A stretch of DNA of 64,000 nt from positions 3,311,001 through 3,375,000 of the forward strand of contig CM056875.1 in the NCBI GenBank assembly GCA_029876055.1. The letters run 5' to 3'. The notes beneath the pieces were generated by a model. It was not told the origin of the DNA, made no database searches, and saw nothing but the letters and a program-made list of their open reading frames with translations. Source of the DNA: Madurella fahalii (lineage: Eukaryota; Ascomycota; Sordariomycetes; Sordariales). This document shows positions 1-11,700 of the stretch, in pieces. The stretch's first letter is position 1, and each line of letters opens with the position of its first letter. The position numbers and the translations under genes were made by a program.

Positions 1-41
1 GGACATTCCCCGAGCGCTCACAGCCGAGGAGCAATTGCCTC

Positions 42-1571
42 CTACTGCTTATTATCGCCGCCACGGCGCGGGCGCGAGGGCATGCCTCCGCGCTGGCCAC
101 CACGGCCACCACCGCGGCCCTCCCCACGGTATCCTCCGCGGCCACGGTAACCACCACGACCGCGCCCACCGCCCTCGCGGTTGCCACGGTTGCGACCCTG
201 CACCGACTGGAATCCGTCGTCGGCAGGAACAGCGGGAGCCGCCTCGGCCTCGGGATGGTCATCGGCCCAGGACTGCGGCTGGGCAGGTGCGGCAGGCGCG
301 GCAGGCGTGGCAGCCACACCAGTCTCCGTCTCGCTGGGCTCGCGAGGCACCTTGACGTCGACCCATTCTTGCGACGCCGTCATGTCGTTGCCGGTATCCC
401 ACTGGCTCTCGCCGGCCGCATTGGCGGCGCTGTCGCCAACGTCGGCATTGCTAGGAGCGCCGCTGCTCGAAGCAGCCTCTTGGATGTGGCCGTTGGTGAG
501 GGCGGCCGCAGACCCCTCCTCTACCTCAGTCAGGCCAGCATTAGCGACGGTGGGGTCGACCTCGGGCTGTTCCTTGGACTCGACTGCCTCGGTCTCGGCC
601 GGCTGAGCTGTGGGCGCACCATAGTCAACGGCAGCTTGCTTGACCTGGGCAACTAGGGAAAGAGTTAGCTTCCATCATGGTAAAGAAGAAAACGGTCCCA
701 TATGGCAACTTACAGGTCGTCTGCAACGTTTCACCGGCGGTGCTGCGTGTTTGCTCATCCGAACCCTCCACTAGCTTCAACATGCATGCGACGCCTTTCT
801 CATCACCGGAGTAGACGCCGAGTAGGACGCCCTCGAGAGCTTGATTCTCATCGGATGTGCTATCGGCACCCTCGACACGACGGGCCGCCGCAAGACGAAG
901 GAACTGGGAGAGGATGAGGAGGTTGCTGTGGAGAGTCGCCTTTGCATCCGCCGCGGCCTTCTCGGTAAGCTCGGCAACGATGTCGGACTTCTCCTTCTCA
1001 AACTTCTCCGTCAGGGCCTTCTCCTGCTCAGCTAGACGGATCCGGTGCTCCAGGTCAAGCTTCTTGTGCTGAGCTAGCTGCTCTTCGAACTGGAAAAGTT
1101 GGGCCTGCAGCTGAGGCTTCTTGAGATGGGCCGCCTTCTGGTCGGCGTTGATGATCTTGAGGGACACGAGCTCGTCGAGCGACTTGCCGGGGTGCTCGGC
1201 AATAAGGGAGTCGATCTTGGCGATATTGGTCTTGGAGACGCTGTCAGCATTCCGTCCTGGTAGCGATGTCGGGGACTGGACGGGCAAGGCAGAAACCTAC
1301 AATTTTCTTGGTGACGTTGCGGATGTTCCTGCAGACATACGTCAGCGGCGAGGTGAGGGCGCAGTATACCACATCCGACTCACTTCTGCAGCTCGCGGAT
1401 GTAGGGGTTGTCGGAGTGGTCATCCGGGTTCTCGGTGGTGACGGAGGCAGCCCTCTCGGGGGTGGCGGCAACAGGTGCGGGGGACTCGGTCCGCTCCGAC
1501 CTTGCCTTCTTCTTCCTGGCCGATTTCGACTCGGCGGGAGCTGGGGGGTTCTGGATAGCCGAAGATGCCAT
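42..1571 (-). CDS. YAG7/caprin-like RNA-associated protein (4 exons)
   Basis: Exons on the minus strand are 1571-1384, 1328-1301, 1230-714 and 652-42, which join in frame to 447 aa. Introns have GTGAGT, GTAGGT and GTAAGT donors; the second has a GCTGAC branch site 10 nt before its AAG acceptor. The N-terminus is basic and Ser/Pro-rich. The NIRNVTKKI helix region followed by a long helical segment (about residues 65-245) matches the dimerisation region I know from fungal YAG7-like/caprin-type proteins. The C-terminal ~50 residues are an RGG/GYRGRGG tract typical of RNA binding. The family is linked to ribosome- or mRNP-associated roles; the exact role is inferred. The short 28-nt exon 2 is supported by phase and by the conserved helix. 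The alternative is a generic RGG coiled-coil protein. The stop lies 42 bp from the window edge. Confidence 0.8.
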
Positions 1572-4185
1572 GTCGGATCTCTGTCGAGAACGCTCAACGC
1601 AGCTGTTTTTACGGTCGCAACCCGGTTGGGAGCTGTCTCGGGTTGCCGCTTTTGGATCGTTGGGTCGAGCGACTGAGCTGCTCGGCTGCTACGAGATGAT
1701 GAAGGAGCTTCAGAGGCGGTGGTAATGTGATTACTGCGAGTTTGCGGCAATGGAATCTAATTGCCGGCTTCGGGGAGGAGAATAATCGGTCGGTGCTGGG
1801 GAATAAGGCTGCTGTTGCGGAAGTTCTGTTTGGAGAGGCTGGCCTGGGAAATTTTTGTGGTGTGCATCTCCCCCGGCAGGCTGCTCCCGCGTGTGCTAAT
1901 CTCGTGTAGACCAAAAACGGGCCCTCGCACGATTGGCCGCAAACCTCGAAAGCTCCGACAGAACCATGCGGAACCAACAAGAAGGGCCATCTCGAGCTGC
2001 ACAAAAAATTTTGCCACGAAAGCGGAGCTGTTGTACTTAATCGTATATGCGGTACAACTACGTGTACTTTGACACAGGGCTTACTGTCCACCTTCTCTAA
2101 AATGTCCGCCATCATCTGTGCCGTACCCCGTACCCGTGGTGTTGCTTCCCCGCGTTCGACGTCTCGGGTCGCGTGCTCCGTACCAGGCCATGTCCCCACA
2201 GTCTCCCGGTCGAAATCGCCAACAGCAAACAGACAGGGCACGGCCCGCGGTGCAGGCTCCAGCATCATCACACCCTGGCTCGGCTCTAGGCCGGTTGGGT
2301 TGTGATCCGGTAGGCTTTGCGTGTTTGGTGTGGGATAATCTTGCATCACCCTACACTTCATCACATCCCCGCCAGTATCATCCCCTGAACTTCGCTAGCG
2401 AATCCTGGAGCGCGATCGCGTGAGCTTTCATGCTGCGCAGTGCATCACTCGCACTACCCCATAACATGGATGCTTACCGCTGTGACCTTCTTGACGCTCC
2501 GGGCCGTGATGCCTCGCTCACCCCCTTGTTTCGCCTCAATGGCAGCCTCTTTCACGAGGCTGGGCCGATGTCAGTTGTGGCATTCTCAATCGCACCGCTC
2601 CAGGAACATGTACATACGTTTGCATAAAGAGCATATAGTCCAAGAACACCTAGGGGCGACATCTGTCAGAACATGCCCCCAAAGTGACGCGTTGGGTTCG
2701 TGGTTATGGATACCATGACATCAGCATTCTTGCTCACGTTGCAATTCGAATGAGCCTTGACGATCTTCTTCACAGTCGCGCGGGGGTACAGCTTCTGTCC
2801 GGCCATTTCTGGGATTCCTGAACGAGGATGAGGTGCTAACAAATTCGTGTATGCAGCATTTATCGACAGCTCAGAAGGCGGGACGGAATGGTCGCATTGA
2901 ATGCAAACAGCTCGAGTTGTTTGGTAAAGAATGAGTGTGGTTAACTACACGGTTTGTTGACTTTTAGCGGCAACCGAAGCTTCGCTCTGGGCAGCCAATC
3001 GGAGACTAAAACGGAACCCCACCAAGGCCTCTGCCCGCCCCGAGTCACAGTCACAATTGTTCGTTTCGCTATCAAAGTCAGATTTGGCAATAAATGTAGA
3101 TAAAATAGCTTCTCAATTGATTTATTGAAATATTCTACCGAAACTTTATTCACGTTAACCCCTTTACTTTCCAGTTCTATTTCCCTATTCCGTCTTTCCT
3201 GTTTTTTTTTTTTTTTTCTTATTAAGTCCTTTCCCAGGGATTCAGAACGTCATCCGCACTATAGAATGTACCCTTTAATTCAAAAGCGCAGTTCAGTGCA
3301 GCTCAGTGCTAACGTAGGTACCCAAAAAGTTTTTGCATCTTAAAATAAGAACTCGATTCCAATAAGCGTCCATTCACATTCTCATAAATGAGGGGGTTTA
3401 TTGTCCTCTATCTCGGAGTAATCAGGTTGGTCGAGTTGGTCATGACTCCAGAGTCAATTTCCCTTTCTTTCCGGACTTGCTGCTTCGAATTATCTATTTA
3501 AAACATGGAATACTGAAGTGGGGGTACTCGTTATCGACACGGACTCGGTTTCTGGCTCACTAAGATAGGTAAAATATCCTTGTCCAAGTTGAGATATTGG
3601 AAGGGAAGAATCCCCTAGGACCTCTCGTTTCGTTCAATGTGGAAGTGTAAATGTGCCAGGTACATTGGCTAGACTCTGCACAGTCAAAAGGCACCAGCAC
3701 CCACCACACAAACCACACCCACCGGGATCAACTCTAGATTATAGTTAATCTCCCCGCTCCTATATTATATGCAGAACGCTACACGGCGCTTGCCTCTGGG
3801 CTTTCCCAAGTATATACCGTAACTCCCGCCCGTGGTATCAGAACCTAAATGAAATCAAAGAGTGCCCGGTATCTACTAGTACCATGCAAAGCGCCGCAGG
3901 ATTAAAAGAAAGAACAAGACGACACCCATGCTACGCTGATTTATACAGAATAAGACTCCAAAGAGAAGAAACATGCCGCTGACTCTCGCGTCAACCTCTT
4001 GCCTACCTTACGCATCCCTATTTTGACGCGTCCCCTTGTCTTCCAGTTCGCTGTTCTCATCATCACCGCACCACAATGCCTGCCACCTATCCATGCTCGC
4101 TGGCTAGGGGACGTCCCGTCATGCGACATACAACCTTTCATCCTCTCATCCTCCCATCCCACGGCCCACGGCCCACGGCTAAGTC
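1572..4185. other. Intergenic region, no gene supported
   Basis: Upstream region of the YAG7-like gene and downstream region of the TBF1-like gene. Open frames here have no family features. The part from about 2900 to 4000 is AT-richer, with a T-homopolymer near 3201-3218. A short tandem of CCCACGG units lies near 4157-4178. I see no RNA gene or mobile-element ends. Confidence 0.6.
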
Positions 4186-7100
4186 CTAGTTAGCCGCGCC
4201 GGCCGTTCCGGCCGTTCCTTCCGGCGTAGCTACAGGAGCTTGCGTTTGCGATTCACTAGCCGACGATGCAGCAATAGCCGCCTGTAGCGTCTCAAAGAGC
4301 TTGGTGTCCTGTGCATGATCGGGTGTTGAGTGATGATTGGGAGGGATAGGGGGGAGAACAAAGGCCGGTGGGTTGGCGACGTTTTTAGCAGCAGGCTGGG
4401 GTTGCTGCTGTGGTTGTGTTTGGGATGGCGATGGTCGTTGCGTCGGCGCGGACGGAGGAGGAGGGGGTTGTGATGTTTGAGGTGTTTGAGTCGTAGCGCG
4501 AGCCGCGTTCGGAGTTGGGGTGAGAACCTGGGCCGTCGCTTGAGCTTGCAGCTGCGGCTTCGGTTGCATTTGTGATGGGGGTTGTGGCTGTGTTTGGGGT
4601 TGTTGTGGTAGGGGATGGCGCTGCTGCTGGTGTACTTTCTGAAGGTCTTGCCGGGGTTGCTGATAGGGTTGCTGTTGCTGAGGCTGTTGGAATGCCTGTT
4701 TTGGCTGCTGATGTTGGGGGCTTGGCTGCGGCTGTAAAGGTGGCAGCTGTAATTTGAGCGCTGGTTGCACAGGCGGAGCCGGAGTAGGAGCCGGCTGTAT
4801 AGGAGGGAATGCCGTGGCTTTGGGCGGTGGGTGATGGTCTGGCTGCTCTGTCTTCACCGGAGGAGACATGCGCACCGGGGGTAGGGCGGGTGCGCTGCCT
4901 GTTGGTGCATGATTAGGCGTCACGGTTGCGCCCGTACTCGCTCCGCCAACTGTAGGCGTGACCGGGCTGGCCCGGGGACCTGGTGAAACGGCGAGCGGGC
5001 TGCTCGTGATGGGGTGGTGGTTGTTTTGCAGACCGCTCGCCAATGCCACGATGCCCTGAAACCTCGCCTGTTCCTCTTCGGCGTTCAGACGCGCTTTCTC
5101 TTCTGCTTCCTTCCGAGCTGCCTGACTGGGCGCTCGGGTTTTTAACTCTCCAGTCACGCTTTGCAGATAGTATGGCATCTCAGAGTTTGTTTTGAGGAAG
5201 AAGAGTTTCAAGTTCCTCGCCTTGTCCTTCAACTGGACTTGAGTCCGATCCTTCAATATATCGGAAATTGTACCATGTTGTCCGAAGAGCGACAGGATCT
5301 GACTCCAATGAGGACCTTTGACCATGTCCAGTCCTGCCATGAGCGCCTTTTCCTCTTCAGGAGTCCAGGGCCTTCGTGTAGAGTGCAGTCCTTCACGCCG
5401 TGTTGTGTTGGAAGACTTGGCGACGGCGGCCTGACGAGCCTTCTCGTACAGGGCTGCGGTCGGCAAGGATTGGTTTGGCGGCAATATCTCCCCAGCTGCT
5501 CCAACGGGAGGTGCGGAAGTCGAGCTCTGAGTGTATGACGGATAGGGTGGCGGATGGGTGTGGTTCAACTGCGTTGTGTATTGAGAATGTGGTGCTGCGG
5601 GGAATGGTTAGTCCAGCAAACCTTGATCATGAGATGATGACTACTCACCGGCCCCAGGATCCGCTACATTGGGCGCATGTACTGACGTCGACAGATTCGG
5701 AAGACCATGGGTGGGAATCTCGAGATCGTTCTTCAGCTTCTCCGATATCAATGAAGCCAAGTTCTTGGAGTCGAAATCTGGGGTTGCATTCGGCGCCTGG
5801 TGATCTGCTGGTGCAACTTTCAACTCCGGGATCTGGGTGGAAAGTGACTGCTCGATGAGCTTCTTGAGGTCAAGGCCGTCATCTATAGAACCGGGCGGTT
5901 CTGAGAGGAGTCCTTCGGAAAGGCCGTCTTTCACATGTCCTAGGCCTCCCTCCTCGTTCTGGGAGAAATGGGATGTTGCGGACTGCAGAAGAGCGGCTAA
6001 ACCGTCATCCTCCGGTTGCCGGATATTGCTCGTTTCTCGGCCATTGGCCATCTCTTCTTCACTCAAGGGGATGTTCACCCCGTATTTCTCAGCGTAGTCT
6101 ACAACCACACCGAGGTGGCCTTGCAAGAAGGTACTCAAACTGTCGGCCAATCTGGCCATGCTTGACTGGTCCTCCAGCGACCCTAGTAAACGTTAGCAAA
6201 CGGCAACTGAGATTGGCTTGGAAAGACTGACTTCTTATCGACTCTTCAGCTGCACACTTGACCAAAAGCTCCCTCCGCTCCCTAACTTGACTGACGAGCT
6301 CTTCCTCAACCGCGCTCAAGACCGATTCTCCGCTGCGCTGCTTCAATGATTCGTCAAAATTGACGGGAAATAGCGTATCGAGGAGTTGTGATGCCGGCTG
6401 CGCTGGTTCAGTGGTTTCAAGCGCGTCCAGATACAGGCGTGTTTTCAAGCAGACGAGTAACCCGGTGAGCGGGGCCCTGATTTCTCCATCTTCCGGAATG
6501 AAAATGGAGAAGAACGCATCATGGATGTCTTGCAGGGGAACATCATGAGCCCCCAAACCACTGGCTGCTGTTGCAGCTAGGTTCGAGATGCGTATTGTCT
6601 CGCGATCTTCTGAGTCGGCAATGTCCAACTCGTCAGGCGACAAGAGTGGGGAGTCGGAAAAGGCCTTTCTTGTTGGGCGGAAAATGTCCCTCAGCATGTC
6701 ATATGCCTTGCGAAATTCGGATTCAGCATCGGCCAAGAGGGTCTCGGTCTCGGCGCGCGGCTGCTGCGACAGTCGGAGTAAAATCTGGACGGCGACGTTT
6801 CCCAAGATGGGGAGGCTCATGGAGCGCATGACCAGGAAGGGATTGCCCGAAACCTTGACGATCTTGCTCTCGAGCTTTTCGGCTTCGGGTGTGGTATCTG
6901 CGGGAGCTGCTTCCCGCGCCGCGTTGACATCGTGCATCATAACATCGTTGCCAGCCGGTTGTGCTTGCTGGTCGAAATCGGCAAGGGCATCGTTGAGCAT
7001 TGCTGCCAGGTCAAGATTGGGCGCCTCAACCCCCCTTTCTTCTTTCAGCTCCCCCGGCTCCGTCTTCTGCCGCTTTGTGCTAGCAACATCGAGATGGTCT

Positions 7101-7558
7101 GGGCTCCTTGCCCGTTTCGGGGAACGTAATCCGGCGGCTTCTTGCGGGGCCGGGACGGGTGCAGAGCCAGGTTCGGAGACGGGCGTGGCTTTTGGGTGTG
7201 TTTGCAAAGCTGCATCGATTCGGGAAGGGGCAAGCAACTCGGCAAGTTGGAAAGGTGACGGACTCGAGGTCTTGCTACTCGATCCAGACGGCCGAAGCGG
7301 ATCGGGAGCAGACGGGGCGGGAGCAGGCGGGGCGGCAACGGGGACGGCAATCGGGGCCGACGCGGAAGCTGGGGCCTGGCTAGTAGATTCTGCGGTAGTA
7401 GGAGTGGGAAGAGAATCGGGCATGCGGCCTTGTGCCGGTTGGGATTCACGCCGGGACTGGGGCGCGCCGGTCGAGTCTGCGGCAGGTTTGTCTGCCTCGG
7501 GCATTGACGCGCCCAGAGCGGCAAGAAGGTCCGCCTCTAATTGTGATGCGTCGGCCAT
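4186..7558 (-). CDS. tbf1: Tbf1/TRF-like telobox Myb DNA-binding protein
   Basis: Exons on the minus strand are 7558-6232, 6182-5649 and 5594-4186, joining in frame to 1089 aa. Start is the ATG at 7558 (MADASQLEAD); the in-frame TTG just upstream is not needed. Introns are GTCAGT...CTAG (49 bp) and GTGAGT...GCAG (54 bp). The N-terminus is Pro/Ala/Ser-rich and disordered. A helical region at about residues 230-440 (KIVKVSGNPFLVMRSMSLP onward) fits the TRF-homology/dimerisation domain. A single Myb/SANT repeat at about 694-755 starts RRPWTPEEEKALMAG and ends in the telobox-type helix QLKDKARNLKLFF. A long Q/P-rich tail follows. This architecture matches Tbf1/Taz1-type proteins, which bind TTAGGG-like repeats at telomeres and some promoters (family knowledge). 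It shares a 1.2-kb upstream region with the divergent GH12 gene. Confidence 0.85.
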
Positions 7559-8785
7559 ATTGCGCAAGCCGAGATTTCGGAGCCCATTGAGTTGAACTGA
7601 ACGATGGGACCATCAACTACTGCCGCGCCGTCAACCCTTCCCGGTCGTCGGATTGCGGGGCAATCCGAGCAGGTTGAACTTGCCGGGACCGTTTTGGCAG
7701 CGGCAGCAGCGGCTCGATTTTTGTCAAGACAGTCAATGGTGTTTAGGATGCCGTGATACGGCTGCCACCGTGGTGAGCGAAGGCCTGCTATCGATGTCGT
7801 CGTGGCTGGACGCGACAGATATTGAGGCCGAGAAATTTTTGGGATGTCCAATGTCCAAAGTTGCCCTTATTTTCTGCCCCGGCTCCCGATACACACCCTG
7901 GTCGAGATTCTTAAAAACCCTTGCAGCGGATCCAAAATGCTGTCCGGCAGAAAAATAGCCGTTGTCCAATTCTTTGATTACACCGCCCTTGCTTATGTAA
8001 GATATGCTATCGCGCAACACTCAGCAGGCGGTCCGTGCTGCGCGCTATCACGTGCTCTCACATGGCCGTACCCCGGCCCCTCACATCCGCTGCCGGTTTT
8101 ATAAACGGCTTGACGGGAGGTTAACCGCGCCGCATCACCTTGTGCGAAGAATGTCACTCGTCGAAAACATTCACATGAGCTCTCAAGTTTCGTAGCAGCA
8201 CTATAACCGCTGTGCTAACGTCGGGCCGTAGGTGCAGCGCGACGTTTAGCGCCTACAGGCGCGCCAATGGGATCCCTCACAAGTACACTATTTGACCGAA
8301 GCGAGCCGGATTAGGCCAGGCTAGAAGAGGTATGTTTCAAGTCGCGGGTGTCGTTAACTGGGGCCATTGTTGGACAGAACAGGCAAGACATGGCCGTTTC
8401 CGTAATGAACTTCACCCCGGAGTAGACACGGACAATGCGGACCGATAGAAACACCGGGGACAGGCCGAAAACCCAGGATTCTGAATCCCTCGGCAGTGGT
8501 TATCGGCAGTTGAAATCGGGAGCGGAACGGTGGGAAGCACCGGTTGGAGGAATAATGCAACCTTGAGGTCCCAATAGCGGCAACGACTAACATGCTCCGT
8601 TTCCGACCTAATATGGCTTCACGGGAAGTCAATCAATGTTGGAAGCCCTGAAAACATAACAAGGGTTCCATGATGACGTCCCTGTTGAACATAAAAGAGA
8701 GCTAGATCCCGTGGCAAAGTTCTTTGCTTGCCGCTTTCCAAATAGTGTGTAAGACGACAAAGGACCATCATCCAACTCGAACACG
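7559..8785. promoter_or_regulatory. Divergent intergenic/promoter region of tbf1 and GH12 gene
   Basis: These 1.2 kb separate the two divergent starts. A TATA-like ATAAAAGA at 8691 lies about 95 bp upstream of the GH12 ATG, a plausible core promoter. Scattered G-rich SYGGRG-type hexamers (for example near 8360 and 8455) could be carbon-catabolite repressor sites, but such short motifs are expected by chance. No gene is seen. Confidence 0.4.
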
Positions 8786-9678
8786 ATGAAGCCGACTCTG
8801 CTCTTCTTATTCTCACTTACAGCAGCGAAGCCCTTGGCATCGTTAGACCGGCGGCAGCAGGCAACGCTCTGTGATCAGTATGGTTACTGGTCTGGAAACG
8901 GCTACGAACTCAACAACAACAACTGGGGCCGGGGTGCAGCCACATCGGGCTCTCAATGCACTTACGTGGACGGCAGCTCAGGCAGCGGCGTGCAGTGGCA
9001 CACGACGTGGACATGGAACGGGGGTGAAAACAACGTGAAGAGCTTCCCGTACTCCGGCAAACAGGTTCCCAGGGGTCTCAGAGTCTCTTCCATTAGTAAT
9101 ATGCAGACCTCGGTTTCGTGGTCTTACAGCACTACCAATATCCGCGCAAACGTTGCCTATGATGTTTTCACAGCGGCGGACCCGAATCACGTGAACAGCA
9201 GCGGTGACTACGAGCTAATGATCTGGTTAGCCTTCTCACCCTCCGCGGCCTGACTAATAGGGGCCGGATGCTCGCTCAATTGGCTCACCGCCCTACAGGC
9301 TCGCAAGATACGGCAACGTGTACCCGATCGGCTCGTCCGTGGGCTCCGTTAACATTGCCGGCCGGACCTGGGAGCTTTGGGTCGGCATGAACGGGTCAAT
9401 GAGAGTGTACAGCTTCATCGCGCCTAGTCCCATCAATAGCTTCAGCGCCAACGTCAAGGACTTCTTCAACTATCTGCAGAGCAATCAAGGCTACCCAGCC
9501 AACAGTCAGCATTTGATTGGTAAGCCTCATCTCCACTTGCGTCCGGAATAACAGGCGTATACGATAATGTTTTGTTGAACATGCTGACACGTTCCTAGTC
9601 TTCCAAATGGGTACCGAACCCTTCACCGGCGGGCCAGCCACTATGACGGTCTCGCATTTCTCAGCGAATATCTCCTGA
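8786..9678 (+). CDS. Secreted GH12 endo-beta-1,4-glucanase/xyloglucanase
   Basis: Exons 8786-9225, 9299-9519 and 9599-9678 join to 246 aa, the usual GH12 length. The first ~20 residues (MKPTLLFLFSLTAAKPLAS) look like a secretion signal followed by a dibasic site. GH12 motifs are in order: CDQYGYWSGNGYELNNNNWG, W-rich strands, DYELMIWLARYG with the nucleophile Glu143, and GTEPFTGG with the acid/base Glu227. Intron 1 uses a weak GTTAGC donor inside the Trp codon of MIWLA; removing it restores the family motif exactly. Intron 2 has a GTAAGC donor and CTAG acceptor. The enzyme should hydrolyse internal beta-1,4-glucosidic bonds of cellulose or xyloglucan outside the cell. Substrate preference cannot be read from the sequence. 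No carbohydrate-binding module is present. Confidence 0.95.
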
Positions 9679-10260
9679 ACGGGGTCGAAGATATGATACT
9701 TGCCGGCGATGGTAGGGGCGGGTACCTACTGCTGTAACTAAGACGCCACGGGCTGTTTGGGCCATGTTTTGGCTGATTTATAATTTGTAGGGCTTATGAC
9801 TTTTTACCCCCTTGTGTCTTGGTTTCCGCGTATTAAGATACTTTTCGTAGTTGCAAATCAGAACGAAACTCGCGCTTGCATATATATTTAAGCAAGCCAC
9901 TTCCTTGTCATATACCACTAAAGAGGCCGAATTCTAATCTGCAATGAAGTCAGTAAGTGCTTGCAGTATATAAAAAGTTTAGAGATGTTGAAAACAGAGC
10001 ATTTTCCGAGTCCTAACTGGTGAACAGGGCAAATAAGAGCACCCTATAAGCCGATTTGTTCATAGTGTATTTTAGAGAGGGATGTGCGTTGTAAAAAACC
10101 CTCTCGTTCCCTACTAGTATTGGAATGGGACCCATTTTATTTTGCACCATGAGTAGGGCCGTCCTGGCCATTGCTCTTTAGACAGGACACACAGTTCAAC
10201 ACTTCTTTCCGCACTTGTGGCAAGCCCAGTTGAAGAGCTTTTCTTGCGTGCAAAAGCAGT

Positions 10261-10280
10261 CTCCCTCTGATCAGAGGGAG
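10261..10280. repeat. 20-bp perfect palindrome
   Basis: The arm CTCCCTCTGA is followed immediately by its reverse complement, with no spacer. The flanking bases do not extend it. It could be a dimer-protein binding site or chance. Confidence 0.6.
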
Positions 10281-11389
10281 CTCCGTTTACACATGTTGTT
10301 GTGACCTTGCCTGGGCTGCAGGGGCTCGATTTGTTGAGATGTCGCCTGGCCTGTCTTGTCCATCTTGCCTATCCGACCGCAGGCCGTCGTTTCTCTCCAT
10401 CTTTGTTTTGATGGGTAAGGTATGCGGTATAGATGTGTGTTTCTGCACCCAGCGAGTCCCAACCCCCAGCGCGTCATCCCTTTAAGTGTCGCCCTCTGGT
10501 GGGAGGGTCCCGGCCTCTAGACAGTTTTCGCCAACTTAATATAATATATCACTAATGTTCACTATAGGGATTCCCTTTCTCTCTATGTCTTATCCAGCTA
10601 TTAAGTAGAAGATCAGAACAGTGTAGGTTACGAAATTGATTTAGAGATACAAGAACTGGTAGACCCTTTAAGGATAGAGTGGTACAAGTCACCTGTCCTG
10701 GCCAGCTGAGCCAGCTGTACGATCAACTAATACAGTAAATCAGATAGATGGAGCGTATATCTCTGGTGGCCCTAGCTTCTGCCTTACGTTCTGGGATAAA
10801 TTCGAGATCCTGGGCCCTTCTCTTGTTTCCACAGCATGACAACCATCATATTAACTTAACATCTTTGCACACACCCCAGTAAACAGCTCTCTCGTGTCAA
10901 ATAAGCAGAATAATTAGAGAATATCTCTCAGACTATTAAAAACGCCTTACTAATCATACTATAAATAATATAGTACCTCTATTTATTTTTTTGTCCTTTT
11001 TCTTTCTCTTTCTTTACCTTTAATTACATAATATTTCTTAATAGATGTTGTGGTTGAGTTCTGTATGGAGGCCGAGGAGACTGTGGGATGTTGAGACGCT
11101 TCAAGCTTCAGCGGCTAGCGTCACGCATCGTAACGATCCGGTTCAGGGCCGGCTCCTTCAAGCGGCCGGTTAGAACCTCCCGGACAGAAACTTGCCAAGC
11201 TTGCCAGTGCTCTAACCAGGGGTCAACACAATGGGCACCGTTCGATTTGGTCTCCTTGACACACTGCTCCCAAAGTCGATATCATCGGCGCTGTCGATCC
11301 TGCATACGTCGATGCAACACTGATACACCTAGTCCCCAGCACAATAAAGCGGTTCAGAGTGTACCTGAAACTTTTTGTCCTCGACATAA

Positions 11390-11700
11390 TTACTCGCGGT
11401 CTTTGGGTTCGCCGGTTCTAATCAACAAACTCGAGACGCTTTCCAGTACGAGCATTATTTACCTGGCCAATCCCAACATCAACAAACTTCATGGCGCAGG
11501 ACCGCCGCGAGTTGCAACCACAAACTTCTTCAATCGTGTATACCCCATCGGCTCGGAAGTTGTTAAGTCCTCCAATTGACCAATTCAACCGCGGAGAAGG
11601 AAACGCTTTATCCCGCTTGTCATCCGTGGCTACAAGGCTCGTACGGAGGCTCAAGCTTTCATCGACAGATGAACGAGGTCTATCCTCATCAATCTATGGA
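11390..11700 (+). pseudogene. Degraded coding relic, unidentified
   Basis: A plus-strand frame through about 11,410-11,690 reads continuously as protein-like sequence, including NPNINKLHGAGPPRVATTN, VYPIGSEVVKSSN, then a TGA stop, then RRRKRFIPLVIRGYKARTE and a second TGA. Both stops could come from TGG by a G-to-A change, as RIP makes. Upstream (about 11,260-11,390) and downstream (about 11,700-11,965) pieces look coding in other frames, which suggests frameshifts. I do not recognise the family. It could instead be chance open sequence. Confidence 0.3.

Noticed and set aside
1609..2364. 251-codon minus-strand open frame upstream of the YAG7-like gene
   Set aside because: No domain character, no codon regularity; overlaps the promoter region and looks like chance.
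6588..7595. 335-codon plus-strand open frame antisense to tbf1
   Set aside because: A mirror of the Ser/Ala/Pro-rich coding sequence of tbf1 on the opposite strand.
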